64,000 nt of DNA from Szabonella sp046295215 (lineage in GTDB: Bacteria > Pseudomonadota > Alphaproteobacteria > Rhodobacterales > Rhodobacteraceae): the NCBI GenBank assembly GCA_046295215.1, contig JBKBNP010000021.1:11025-75024 (forward strand), given 5' to 3'. The notes under the pieces were generated by a model. The model saw only the letters and a list, made by a program, of their open reading frames with translations. It did no database searches and had not been told where the DNA came from. The position numbers were made by a program, and so were the translations under genes. Below are positions 51,239-59,868 of the stretch, piece after piece (the stretch's first letter is position 1; the number at the start of each line of letters is the position of its first letter).

Positions 51239-51340
51239 TCGTCTGCATCCCCCAAGCCATCGGTTTGCAAGACCCTACCCCGGTGATAAGCGGTGTCAAC
51301 GCAAGCTTGTCCGTTGCGAATCCCTGCTCCGAGGTCTGCC

Positions 51341-52360
51341 ATGCCCGCCATCACCGAACCGAAACTGATTTCCGGCAATGCCAACATGACACTGGCCCGC
51401 GCCATCGCCCGGCGCATGTCCATGCATCGCGGCATGTCCGTGGGTCTGGTCGATGCAAGGGTCGAACGCTTCAACGATCAGGAGATCTTCGTCGAGGTCT
51501 ACGAGAATGTGCGTGGCGAGGACATGTATGTGATCCAGCCGACCTCGAACCCCGCGAATGACAACCTGATGGAACTGCTCATCATCGCGGATGCGCTGCG
51601 CCGGTCCTCCGCCGACCGCATCACCGCCGTGATCCCCTATTTCGGCTATGCCCGCCAGGACCGCCGTGCCAAGGCCCGCACGCCGATCTCGGCGAAACTG
51701 GTGGCGAACCTGATTACCGAGGCCGGATTCGACCGCGTTCTGACGCTCGACCTGCACGCCGCCCAGATCCAGGGCTTCTTCGACATTCCGGTGGACAACC
51801 TCTATTCCGCCCCGATCTTTGCGCTGGACATCGAACATACGTTCAAGGGACGCATCCAGGATCTCATGGTGGTCTCCCCCGATGTCGGTGGCGTCGGCCG
51901 CGCGCGCGAAATCGCCAAGCGCATCGGCGCCCCGCTCGCCATCGTGGACAAGCGCCGCGAAAAGGCGGGCGAAGTCGCGGAAATGACCGTGATCGGCAAT
52001 GTCTCCGGCAAAGTCTGCATCATCGTGGACGACATCTGCGACACCGCAGGCACGCTGTGCAAGGCCGCCGAAGTGCTGGTCGAGAACGGCGCGACCGAGG
52101 TCCACAGCTATATCACCCATGGCGTGCTGTCCGGCCCGGCGGTCGAACGGGTCGCAAACTCGGTGATGAAATCGCTCGTCATCACCGACAGTATCGAACC
52201 TTCCGAAAAGGTGCGCGCCGCATCGAATATCCGCATCGTCCCCACCGCGCCGATCTTCGCGCAGGCGATCCTCAACATCTGGAACGGCACCAGTGTGTCG
52301 TCGCTCTTCGAGACCGAGACCCTGACCCCGATCTATGAGGGCATGTATAGCCGCACCTGA
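51341..52360 (+). CDS. prs: Ribose-phosphate pyrophosphokinase
   Basis: This 339-residue enzyme makes PRPP from ribose 5-phosphate and ATP. Motifs are RFNDQEIFVEVYENVRG, YFGYARQDRRAKARTPISAKLVAN, DLHAAQIQGFFDIPVDNL, VDKRREKAGE and the PRPP-binding loop CIIVDDICDTAGTLCKAA. GAGGT precedes the ATG at 51341. It is divergent from the isomerase gene. Confidence 0.95.
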   Translation: MPAITEPKLISGNANMTLARAIARRMSMHRGMSVGLVDARVERFNDQEIFVEVYENVRGEDMYVIQPTSNPANDNLMELLIIADALRRSSADRITAVIPYFGYARQDRRAKARTPISAKLVANLITEAGFDRVLTLDLHAAQIQGFFDIPVDNLYSAPIFALDIEHTFKGRIQDLMVVSPDVGGVGRAREIAKRIGAPLAIVDKRREKAGEVAEMTVIGNVSGKVCIIVDDICDTAGTLCKAAEVLVENGATEVHSYITHGVLSGPAVERVANSVMKSLVITDSIEPSEKVRAASNIRIVPTAPIFAQAILNIWNGTSVSSLFETETLTPIYEGMYSRT

Positions 52361-52370
52361 GCGCCCCTGT

Positions 52371-52400
52371 TTCACCTTGCAGAAATACCTGCGGGGGAGG
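52371..52400 (-). repeat. Copy 4 (divergent) of the intergenic element
   Basis: The minus strand reads CCTCCCCCGCAGGTATTTCT, then GCAAGGTGAA. It keeps the CCTCC, the AGGTATTT and the GAA-rich end but has lost the internal symmetry. It lies 10 bases after prs and beyond the end of the lectin gene. Confidence 0.5.
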
Positions 52401-52402
52401 GT

Positions 52403-52431
52403 CCGGGAGGGGGCGGCGAGCCCCCTCCCGG
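52403..52431. terminator. Hairpin between converging prs and lectin genes
   Basis: A perfect 12-bp stem CCGGGAGGGGGC/GCCCCCTCCCGG with a GGCGA loop, between prs and the lectin gene, which converge here. There is no T run on either side. Confidence 0.55.
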
Positions 52432-52436
52432 CGGTG

Positions 52437-52787
52437 TCAGTAAAGCTCCCAGTCATCCTCGTCGCGCTGGGGGCCGATCGCCATCCAGTCGGCCCTGACC
52501 CGCGCCACGCGCGTATCCCCCCATGTGCGAAACACCAGATGGAACCCCTCCCGCGTGATCGCCTCGGCCGATATGTCGGCCCTGCTGTTCGTGCCATTGT
52601 CCATGTCCCACATCGAGATGGAGACATGGACAGCCGGGGCTTCGGAAAACGGCTCGCGGAAGCTGACGATATGGCGCGACTCGCGCGATCCCTGACCGGT
52701 CCACATCACGCCATCGTCGACAAAGTCCGAAAACAGCACGCGGCTGCCCTGTTCGATCCCGAAACCGTTCGTCCTGAATCGTCGCAT
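52437..52787 (-). CDS. H-type lectin domain protein
   Basis: This 116-residue protein has the H-type lectin fold (Pfam PF09458): the start carries GSRVLFSDFVDDGVMWTGQG, the middle IVSFREPFSEAPAVHVSISMWDMD (F-x-x-P-P/A-x-V), and the end ITREGFHLVFRTWGDTRVARVRADWMAIG. In animals such domains bind N-acetylgalactosamine in a trimer. It has no signal peptide, so export is unclear. GGAAC/GGAAT before the ATG at 52787. It is a rarely discussed domain in bacteria. Confidence 0.78.
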   Translation of the reverse strand: MRRFRTNGFGIEQGSRVLFSDFVDDGVMWTGQGSRESRHIVSFREPFSEAPAVHVSISMWDMDNGTNSRADISAEAITREGFHLVFRTWGDTRVARVRADWMAIGPQRDEDDWELY

Positions 52788-52882
52788 GGATTCCGTTCCG
52801 TTTGCTGCGGCCTTCGCCCGACTCTGGTTACGGCTCTGACGCAGAAAGGTGGCATTTCTGCGCCCAACGCAAGTCCGCAAAA

Positions 52883-52914
52883 CAGAAAAGGCCCCGTTGC
52901 CGGGGCCTTTTCTG
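52883..52914 (-). terminator. Terminator of the F1 ATP synthase operon
   Basis: A perfect 14-bp stem CAGAAAAGGCCCCG/CGGGGCCTTTTCTG with a four-base loop lies 29 bases beyond the atpC stop; the descending arm contains TTTT. Confidence 0.8.
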
Positions 52915-52942
52915 AGCTGTTCTTTGCTGATCTGTAGCCGGT

Positions 52943-53341
52943 TCAGCCGTTGATGACGGACCGCAGCGCAATCAGATCCTGCACGAATTTCTCCATGGCG
53001 TCGCGATCCCCGGCACCGGCAGCGGCGGCCTGTTCGCGGGCTTCGGCGACCAGGCCGTCGATGATGGCAGCACTCGCCTCCTCCACGGGAACCGCACGCT
53101 CGGCCAGAACCGAAACGCCCGAGGCTGTGATCTCGGCAAATCCGCCTGTCACCGCATAGGAGCGGGTCACATCGGCGGCCACGGCCTTGAGGATACCGGG
53201 GCGCAGCGTGGTGATGACGGGCGCATGGCCCTCCATCGCCGTCAGGTCGCCGTCGGCCCCCGGGATCTGCACCTCGACCGCCTGAAGCGACGCAAGGCGG
53301 CGCTCCGGGCTCACGAGGTCGAATTGCAGCACTCCAGCCAT
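52943..53341 (-). CDS. atpC: ATP synthase F1 subunit epsilon
   Basis: This 132-residue protein has the beta-sandwich of the epsilon subunit: LQFDLVSPERRLASLQAVEVQIPGADGDLTAMEGHAPVITTLRPG, in which GADGDLTAMEGHAP is the hallmark, then YAVTGGFAEI. The C-terminal helical part is short, as is usual in alphaproteobacteria. It is the last gene of atpHAGDC, nine bases after atpD. Confidence 0.95.
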   Translation of the reverse strand: MAGVLQFDLVSPERRLASLQAVEVQIPGADGDLTAMEGHAPVITTLRPGILKAVAADVTRSYAVTGGFAEITASGVSVLAERAVPVEEASAAIIDGLVAEAREQAAAAGAGDRDAMEKFVQDLIALRSVING

Positions 53342-53350
53342 GTTGCCCCC

Positions 53351-54781
53351 TTATGCCGCTGCCGCAGCGAGCCGCTGGGCCTTGGCGATCACGTCATCGA
53401 TGTCGCCGACCATGTAGAAGGCGGCTTCCGGCAGATGGTCATACTCGCCCGCAACCACGGCCTTGAAGGATGCGATGGTCTTTTCCAGCGGAACCTGCAC
53501 GCCGTCCGACCCGGTGAACACCTTGGCCACGTCGAAAGGCTGGCTCAGGAAGCGTTCCAGTTTGCGCGCGCGGGTCACGGTCAGCTTGTCGTCCTCGCTG
53601 AGTTCGTCCATGCCCAGAATGGCGATGATGTCCTGCAGCGACTTGTAGCGTTGCAGCACCTGCTGCACGTCGGTCGCCACCTTGTAATGCTCTTCCCCGA
53701 TGATGAGCGGATCGAGCAGGCGCGAGGTCGACCCCAGCGGGTCCACCGCCGGATAGATGCCCTTTTCCGAGATCGCGCGGTCCAGAACGGTCGTTGCGTC
53801 AAGGTGCGCGAAGGAGGTGGCGGGCGCGGGGTCGGTCAAGTCATCGGCCGGAACATAAACGGCCTGCACCGAGGTGATTGAGCCGTTCTTGGTCGAGGTG
53901 ATGCGTTCCTGCATGGCCCCCATGTCGGTCGCCAGCGTCGGCTGATAGCCCACGGCCGACGGGATGCGCCCCAGAAGGGCGGACACTTCCGAACCGGCCT
54001 GCGTGAAGCGGAAGATGTTGTCGACGAAGAACAGCACGTCCGACCCGGTGTCATCGCGGAACTGTTCGGCCAGCGTCAGGCCCGACAGCGCAACCCGCAT
54101 CCGCGCGCCCGGAGGCTCGTTCATCTGCCCGTAGACCAGCGCGATCTTGGATTTGCCCAGATCGTCGGGCACGATCACGCCGGACTCGATCATCTCGTGG
54201 TAAAGGTCGTTGCCCTCGCGGGTCCGTTCCCCGACCCCGGCAAACACCGACACGCCCGAGTGGACCTTGGCGATGTTGTTGATGAGTTCCATGATGAGAA
54301 CCGTCTTGCCCACGCCCGCACCGCCAAAGAGGCCGATCTTGCCACCCTTGGTATAGGGGGCCAGCAGGTCGATCACCTTGATGCCGGTCACGAGGATCTC
54401 GGTCGCGGTGGACTGTTCGGCAAAGCTCGGGGCCGCGCCGTGGATGGAGCGCGTGGTCTTGCTCGAAACCGGGCCCTTTTCGTCCACCGGTTCCCCGATG
54501 ACGTTCAGGATGCGGCCCAGCGTCGCCTCGCCCACCGGCACGGCGATCGGCAGGCCGGTATCGGAAACGGGCTCGCCGCGCACGAGGCCTTCGGTCGCGT
54601 CCATGGCGACGGTCCGGACCGTGTTCTCGCCCAGATGCTGCGCCACTTCCAGCACCAGACGCTTGCCGTTGTTGCTCGTTTCCAGCGCGTTCAGAATGGC
54701 CGGAAGGTCACCCTCGAACTGCACGTCCACCACAGCGCCGATCACCTGGGTGATCTTGCCGGTTGCTTTCGCTTTAGCCAT
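53351..54781 (-). CDS. atpD: ATP synthase F1 subunit beta
   Basis: This 476-residue catalytic subunit has Walker A GGAGVGKTVLIMELI, catalytic GERTREGNDLYHEM, Walker B ALVYGQMNEPPGAR, the DELSEED-like loop DELSEDDKL, and PSAVGYQPTLATDMG. It lies 20 bases after atpG and 9 before atpC. Confidence 0.97.
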   Translation of the reverse strand: MAKAKATGKITQVIGAVVDVQFEGDLPAILNALETSNNGKRLVLEVAQHLGENTVRTVAMDATEGLVRGEPVSDTGLPIAVPVGEATLGRILNVIGEPVDEKGPVSSKTTRSIHGAAPSFAEQSTATEILVTGIKVIDLLAPYTKGGKIGLFGGAGVGKTVLIMELINNIAKVHSGVSVFAGVGERTREGNDLYHEMIESGVIVPDDLGKSKIALVYGQMNEPPGARMRVALSGLTLAEQFRDDTGSDVLFFVDNIFRFTQAGSEVSALLGRIPSAVGYQPTLATDMGAMQERITSTKNGSITSVQAVYVPADDLTDPAPATSFAHLDATTVLDRAISEKGIYPAVDPLGSTSRLLDPLIIGEEHYKVATDVQQVLQRYKSLQDIIAILGMDELSEDDKLTVTRARKLERFLSQPFDVAKVFTGSDGVQVPLEKTIASFKAVVAGEYDHLPEAAFYMVGDIDDVIAKAQRLAAAAA

Positions 54782-54801
54782 GTCTTTGTTCTCCGTGCGG
54801 G

Positions 54802-55674
54802 TCAGAGCGCCTCGGCGCCCGAGATGATTTCAATCAGTTCCTTGGTGATCGCGGCCTGGCGGGACCGGTTGTACTGGATCGTCAGCTTGTTAATCATGTC
54901 ACCCGCATTGCGCGTGGCATTGTCCATGGCCGACATCCGCGCCCCCTGTTCGGAGGCCCCGTTTTCCAGCAGCGCCGTGAACACCTGCGTGGCCACACCG
55001 CGCGGCAACAGGTCGGCAAGGATCGCCTCCTCGGAGGGCTCGTAATCATAGAGCGTCGAGGCCCCCGCCGGCGCATCGTCGAAGCGGGGCGGGATCACCT
55101 GCTGCGCGGTCGGGATCTGGCTGATGACCGACTGGAAGCGGTTGAAGAACAGGGTCGCCACGTCGAACTCGCCCGCCGCAAAGCGTGCCAGAACATCCTT
55201 GGCAACCTGCTGCGCCTGCGCATAGCCGACCCGCTTCACGTCCGACAGGTCGTGATGCCCGATGAAATGTGCCGCGAGATCGCGCTTGAGTTGCTCGCGG
55301 CCCTTCTTGCCGACGGTCAGGATCTTGACCGTCTTGCCCTGCCCCAGCAATTCCAGCGCCTTCGCCCGTGCCAGACGCGCGATGGAGGAGTTGAACGCCC
55401 CGCAGAGTCCGCGCTCTGCGGTCATCACGACCAGCAGATGCACCTTGTCACTGCCGGTTCCCGCCAGAAGGCGCGGGGCGCCCTCGGCATTGCCCACCGA
55501 TGCGGACAGCCCGGCCATCACGGAGGTCATCCGCTCGGCATAGGGCCGCGCCGCAACCGCCGCATCCTGGGCGCGGCGCAGTTTTGCCGCCGCGACCATC
55601 TGCATGGCCTTCGTGATCTTCCGCGTCGACTTGACGCTTCCGATCCGGTTTTTCAGATCCTTAAGGCTCGGCAT
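54802..55674 (-). CDS. atpG: ATP synthase F1 subunit gamma
   Basis: This 290-residue rotor shaft has a conserved N-terminal coiled coil (LKDLKNRIGSVKSTRKITKAMQMVAAAKLRRAQ, in pieces) and the C-terminal SAMDNATRNAGDMINKLTIQYNRSRQAAITKELIEIISGAEAL. RGLCGAFNSSIAR is the typical middle motif. It is the third gene of the operon. Confidence 0.96.
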   Translation of the reverse strand: MPSLKDLKNRIGSVKSTRKITKAMQMVAAAKLRRAQDAAVAARPYAERMTSVMAGLSASVGNAEGAPRLLAGTGSDKVHLLVVMTAERGLCGAFNSSIARLARAKALELLGQGKTVKILTVGKKGREQLKRDLAAHFIGHHDLSDVKRVGYAQAQQVAKDVLARFAAGEFDVATLFFNRFQSVISQIPTAQQVIPPRFDDAPAGASTLYDYEPSEEAILADLLPRGVATQVFTALLENGASEQGARMSAMDNATRNAGDMINKLTIQYNRSRQAAITKELIEIISGAEAL

Positions 55675-55696
55675 CTACCTACCCCCTGCCCCGCCC

Positions 55697-57235
55697 TCAG
55701 GCGAAGTCTTTTGCGAATACGTCAAGTGCGGCCTTGATCTTGTCCTCAAGCTCGCCCTTCACCTTGCGGTCATTATTGGTGATGTCGGCCAGCAGATCGG
55801 CATGGTTCGCGCGCAGATGCTTCAGCATCCCGGCCTCGTAGCGGCCCACTTCCTTGACCGGAACCTTGTCGAGATAGCCCTTGGTGCCCGCAAAGATCAC
55901 GCAGACAATCTCTGCATTGGTCAGCGGCGCATATTGCGGCTGCTTCATCAGTTCGGTCAGGCGCGCGCCGCGGTTCAGGAGTGCCTGCGTCGAGGCGTCG
56001 AGATCCGAGCCGAACTGCGCGAAGGCCGCCATCTCGCGGTATTGCGCCAGTTCCAGCTTGACCGGACCGGCAACCGATTTCATCGCATCGGTCTGGGCGG
56101 ACGACCCCACGCGGCTCACCGACAGACCGGTGTTCACGGCCGGGCGGATGCCCTGGTAGAACAACTCGGTCTCAAGGAAGATCTGGCCATCGGTGATCGA
56201 GATCACGTTGGTCGGAATGAAGGCCGACACGTCGCCACCCTGGGTTTCGATGATCGGCAGCGCCGTCAGCGAGCCCGAGCCGTGATCGGCGTTCAGTTTG
56301 GCCGACCGTTCCAGCAGGCGGGAATGGAGATAGAACACGTCGCCCGGATAGGCTTCACGCCCCGGCGGACGGCGCAGCAGGAGCGACATCTGACGGTAAG
56401 CCACGGCCTGTTTCGACAGATCGTCATAGATTATGAGCGCATGGCGACCGTTGTCACGGAAATATTCGGCAATCGCGGTCGCGGAATAGGGGGCCAGAAA
56501 CTGCATCGGCGCGGGGTCGGATGCGGTGGCGGCCACGATGATCGTGTAGTCGATGGCGCCGGTTTCTTCGAGCTTCTTCACCAGCTGAGCGACGGTGGAC
56601 CGTTTCTGCCCGATTGCGACATAGATGCAATAGAGCTTCTTGCTCTCGTCATCGCCAGCCGCCTCGTTATAGGACTTCTGGTTCAGGATGGTGTCGAGCG
56701 CGATGGCGGTCTTGCCGGTCTGGCGGTCGCCGATGATAAGCTCGCGCTGGCCACGGCCAACCGGGATCATCGCGTCCACCGACTTGAGGCCGGTGGCCAT
56801 CGGTTCATGCACCGACTGGCGCGGGATGATGCCGGGGGCCTTGACGTCGGCCACGCGGCGCTCGGTCGCCTTGATCGGGCCCTTGCCGTCGATCGGGTTG
56901 CCAAGGCCATCCACGACCCGGCCCAGAAGCGCGTCACCCGCAGGCACGTCCACGATGGACTTGGTGCGCTTGACGACATCGCCTTCCTTGATGGCGCGGT
57001 CATCGCCGAAAATCACGATGCCCACGTTGTCCACTTCAAGGTTCAGCGCCATCCCGCGGATACCGCCGGGAAATTCGACCATCTCACCGGCCTGGATATT
57101 GTCCAGCCCGTGAACGCGGGCGATCCCGTCGCCGACGCTGAGAACGCGGCCAACCTCGGCCACCTCCGCATCGGTGCCGAAGTTCTTGATCTGCTCCTTG
57201 AGGATCGCAGAAATCTCAGCTGCTTGGATACCCAT
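55697..57235 (-). CDS. atpA: ATP synthase F1 subunit alpha
   Basis: This 512-residue nucleotide-binding subunit starts MGIQAAEISAILKEQIKNFG. It contains Walker A IGDRQTGKTAIALD, YDDLSKQAVAYRQMSLLLRRPPGREAYPGD and the alpha-signature IPTNVISITDGQIFLE. Its ATG follows the atpH TAA directly. It is 22 bases before atpG. Confidence 0.97.
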   Translation of the reverse strand: MGIQAAEISAILKEQIKNFGTDAEVAEVGRVLSVGDGIARVHGLDNIQAGEMVEFPGGIRGMALNLEVDNVGIVIFGDDRAIKEGDVVKRTKSIVDVPAGDALLGRVVDGLGNPIDGKGPIKATERRVADVKAPGIIPRQSVHEPMATGLKSVDAMIPVGRGQRELIIGDRQTGKTAIALDTILNQKSYNEAAGDDESKKLYCIYVAIGQKRSTVAQLVKKLEETGAIDYTIIVAATASDPAPMQFLAPYSATAIAEYFRDNGRHALIIYDDLSKQAVAYRQMSLLLRRPPGREAYPGDVFYLHSRLLERSAKLNADHGSGSLTALPIIETQGGDVSAFIPTNVISITDGQIFLETELFYQGIRPAVNTGLSVSRVGSSAQTDAMKSVAGPVKLELAQYREMAAFAQFGSDLDASTQALLNRGARLTELMKQPQYAPLTNAEIVCVIFAGTKGYLDKVPVKEVGRYEAGMLKHLRANHADLLADITNNDRKVKGELEDKIKAALDVFAKDFA

Positions 57236-57796
57236 TTATCCGACCTCTTTCATTGCATTCTGGAGGGCCGCGAGCTTTGCCTTGACCGACGTGTCGATCA
57301 TGGTCGAGCCCAGCTTGACGACAAGACCGCCGATGAGGCTTTCATCGACGGCGGTTTTCAGTTTCACATCCTTGCCGACACGCGCCTTCAGCGTCGCGGC
57401 GAGTTCCTTGGCCTGTGCGGGCGAGAGCTTCACGGCAGAGGTGACCTCGGCGGTGACTTCGCCCTTTTCGGCGCTGATGAGGTCGCGCAGCGCGGCAATC
57501 ATCTGCGGCACCACGAACAGCCGCCGCTTGGAGGCCATCAGCGCCAGCGTGTTAGCGACAAGGGTTGAAAGTCCCATCTTGCCGGCGATTGCGGCAATCG
57601 CCTTGCCCTGATCCTCGCGCGAGTAGATCGGCGAGGCGATCAGGTCGCGCAGGTCGGCAGAGCCTGAAAGTGCTGTGTCGAGGGCATCGACATCCCCCTC
57701 CAGCGATTTCAGGGCCTTTTCATCCCTCGCCAGTTCGAAAACGGCGGTGGCGTAACGCGCGGCAATGCCAGAGGAAGTCGATGCGGATTCTGACAC
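57236..57796 (-). CDS. atpH: ATP synthase F1 subunit delta
   Basis: This 186-residue stalk subunit starts at GTG at 57796 (GGAAGGG five bases upstream). The N-terminal helical domain has IAARYATAVFELARDEKALKSLE and the C-terminal part VGKDVKLKTAVDESLIGGLVVKLGSTMIDTSVKAKL, the family signature. It heads the operon; F0 genes are elsewhere, as is normal in alphaproteobacteria. Confidence 0.95.
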   Translation of the reverse strand: MSESASTSSGIAARYATAVFELARDEKALKSLEGDVDALDTALSGSADLRDLIASPIYSREDQGKAIAAIAGKMGLSTLVANTLALMASKRRLFVVPQMIAALRDLISAEKGEVTAEVTSAVKLSPAQAKELAATLKARVGKDVKLKTAVDESLIGGLVVKLGSTMIDTSVKAKLAALQNAMKEVG

Positions 57797-58069
57797 GTCT
57801 ACCCTTCCGATGTTGGCTCCGTCCTGCCTGCGCAAGAAACAAGAGCATCCCGAGGCGCATGCTGGCTGCATGCGTCGCAAATTCGCGGTCGATGTAGCAG
57901 AGGACCTGCCCCCCCGCAACCACTCAAGTCACATCCGGGTGATCCCGAAAGCCCCTCAAAGCGCCCCGCCTGCCCCGCTTTGCGGCGCCTGCGACCTTTT
58001 GAAGCCGCAGCGCAGCAAAATTGCCATCCGGTCGGGCTGCGAAACAGGCGCCCCGTTCGTCAGGGTGAA

Positions 58070-58852
58070 TCACCCCTGCCGGGTCGGCGGGGTCCGCGTG
58101 CTGCCGATCGTGGGGGTCGGAATCGCCTGTCCGACGCCTTCCAGCACGCGCAGCGGCCGGGTGACTGCCGCCCCGAGGCCGCCGCGCCTTGGCGCATAGA
58201 CCTGTTTCGACACCTCGACCATCAGCGCGCCCCCGGCCAGCCAGGGCGCGAAGCGGCGGCCGTTCTTTTCCCAGAAATCCGACGTGCGCAGCCAGAACTG
58301 TCGCGCGGAGGGCGGGGCGAACAGCGCGGCCATGCTGCGCTCGGGGTTGAAGTCGTGCCGCTTCAGCTGAGCCTCCAGTTGCCCCAGCGTGTAGGGGCGC
58401 CCATAGCCGAAGGGCGTCCCTTCCCGCCGCGCCCAGAGCCCGGACCGCGAGGGCACGATGAACAGCGCCCGCCCCCCCGGACCCAGCACCCGGAAGGCTT
58501 CGTCCAGCAGCGCCGAGGGCTGTTCGCAGGTTTCGAACCCGTGCAGCAGCACCAGCCTGTCCACCATGCCCGTGGCCAGCGGCCATTGCGTTTCCTCGCA
58601 CAGGACCGAGACATTGGGCATGCCCGCAGGCCAGGGCATCACCCCCTGTTGCGCGGGCATCAGGGCGATCACCCGCCGCGCATCGGCCAGAAAGGGCCGC
58701 AGCAGGGGCGCGGCAAAGCCAAATCCCGCCACCGTCTGCCCCTTCACATCCGGCCAGAGGTCGACCAGCCGGTCGCGGATCGCACGCTGGGCGATACGGC
58801 CCAGTTTGGTCCGATAGTAGAAGTTGCGCAGGTCCAGCACGTCCAGATGCAT
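58070..58852 (-). CDS. Class I SAM-dependent methyltransferase
   Basis: This 260-residue protein carries a methyltransferase domain: VAGFGFAAPLLRPFL replaces the usual SAM-binding glycine loop, then LATGMVDRLVLLHGFETCEQPSALLDEAFRVLGPGGRALFIVPSR (post-I and motif III region, in pieces). The Rhodobacteraceae version ends in a long tail (SKQVYAPRRGG...). Substrate unknown. The ATG at 58852 is divergent from gloB, 62 bases away, so the two may share a regulatory region. Confidence 0.78.
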   Translation of the reverse strand: MHLDVLDLRNFYYRTKLGRIAQRAIRDRLVDLWPDVKGQTVAGFGFAAPLLRPFLADARRVIALMPAQQGVMPWPAGMPNVSVLCEETQWPLATGMVDRLVLLHGFETCEQPSALLDEAFRVLGPGGRALFIVPSRSGLWARREGTPFGYGRPYTLGQLEAQLKRHDFNPERSMAALFAPPSARQFWLRTSDFWEKNGRRFAPWLAGGALMVEVSKQVYAPRRGGLGAAVTRPLRVLEGVGQAIPTPTIGSTRTPPTRQG

Positions 58853-58914
58853 TGCGGCAGGGCCTTATCCGGGCAAGAGTGGTCCCCAGAATACCGAAAG
58901 ACGGAGGAAAGACC

Positions 58915-59688
58915 ATGCCGCTCGATCTCGTGACGGTTCCCTGCCTCAAGGACAATTACGCCTTCCTGATCCATGATCGTGAAACGGGTGCCACCGCAGT
59001 CGTCGATGTGCCAGAGGCCGGACCCATCCTTTCGGCCCTCGCCGAGCGCGGCTGGACGCTGACCGATGTGCTGCTGACCCATCACCACTGGGACCATGTC
59101 GACGGGCTGCCCGACCTGCTGAAGGGGCTGGACGCCGAGGTGACGGTCTGGGGGGCCGAGGCCGATGCCCACCGCCTGCCGCCGCTGGACCGGGCCGTGG
59201 CCGAAGGCCAGACCCACATGTTCGGATCGCAGAAGGTGCGGGTGATGGATGTTTCGGGCCATACGGTCGGCCACATTGCCTTTCACTTCCCCGGGGCGGC
59301 CCTTCTCTTCAGCGGCGACAGCCTGATGGCCATGGGCTGCGGGCGGATCTTCGAGGGGACGCCCGCGCAGATGTGGCGCAGCCTCCAGAAGATCGCCGCC
59401 CTGCCGGATGAAACGCTGATCTGTTCGGGACATGAATACACCACAAGCAACATGCGCTTCGCAATCTCTCTTGAACCCGGCAACGAGGCGCTTATCTTGC
59501 GTCAGGAAGACATTGATCGGGCGCGGGCGGCGGATGAGCCCACCGTGCCCTCCACCCTGGCGCTGGAACGGCAAACCAACCCCTTTCTGCGCGCCGCAGA
59601 CCCCGTCCTGAAATCCGCCGTCGGGATGCCCGATGCGGCACCGGATCAGGTTTTTGCCGAAATCCGTGGCCGCAAGGACCGTTTCTGA
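58915..59688 (+). CDS. gloB: Hydroxyacylglutathione hydrolase (glyoxalase II)
   Basis: This 257-residue binuclear metallo-beta-lactamase fold enzyme releases D-lactate and glutathione. The metal motif is LLTHHHWDHVDGL, with SGHTVGHIAFHFP, LFSGDSLMAMGCGRIFEGTP and CSGHEYTTSNMRFA following, all typical of GloB. It has an excellent ribosome site (ACGGAGGAAAGACC) before the ATG. It detoxifies methylglyoxal together with glyoxalase I. Confidence 0.94.
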   Translation: MPLDLVTVPCLKDNYAFLIHDRETGATAVVDVPEAGPILSALAERGWTLTDVLLTHHHWDHVDGLPDLLKGLDAEVTVWGAEADAHRLPPLDRAVAEGQTHMFGSQKVRVMDVSGHTVGHIAFHFPGAALLFSGDSLMAMGCGRIFEGTPAQMWRSLQKIAALPDETLICSGHEYTTSNMRFAISLEPGNEALILRQEDIDRARAADEPTVPSTLALERQTNPFLRAADPVLKSAVGMPDAAPDQVFAEIRGRKDRF

Positions 59689-59868
59689 TGCCGTTCTGCC
59701 GCCCCGCGCGCCAGTTCGATCACATTTTCGGACAATGCCGCAAGAAAGGCGGAATCTTCCGAGAAAACACTTGAAGCCGGACGGAGAAAACCGAACTTTA
59801 ATCTCATGAGGCCATGGTCGTCGGGCGGACCCCGCCCGCCGCACCAGCAGGAACAGGAGCACCAGAAC

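Noticed and set aside
55604..57568. 654-codon open frame on the plus strand
   Set aside because: It is antisense to atpA; no domain, rich in His, Asp and Gly, so a shadow of the ATP synthase gene.
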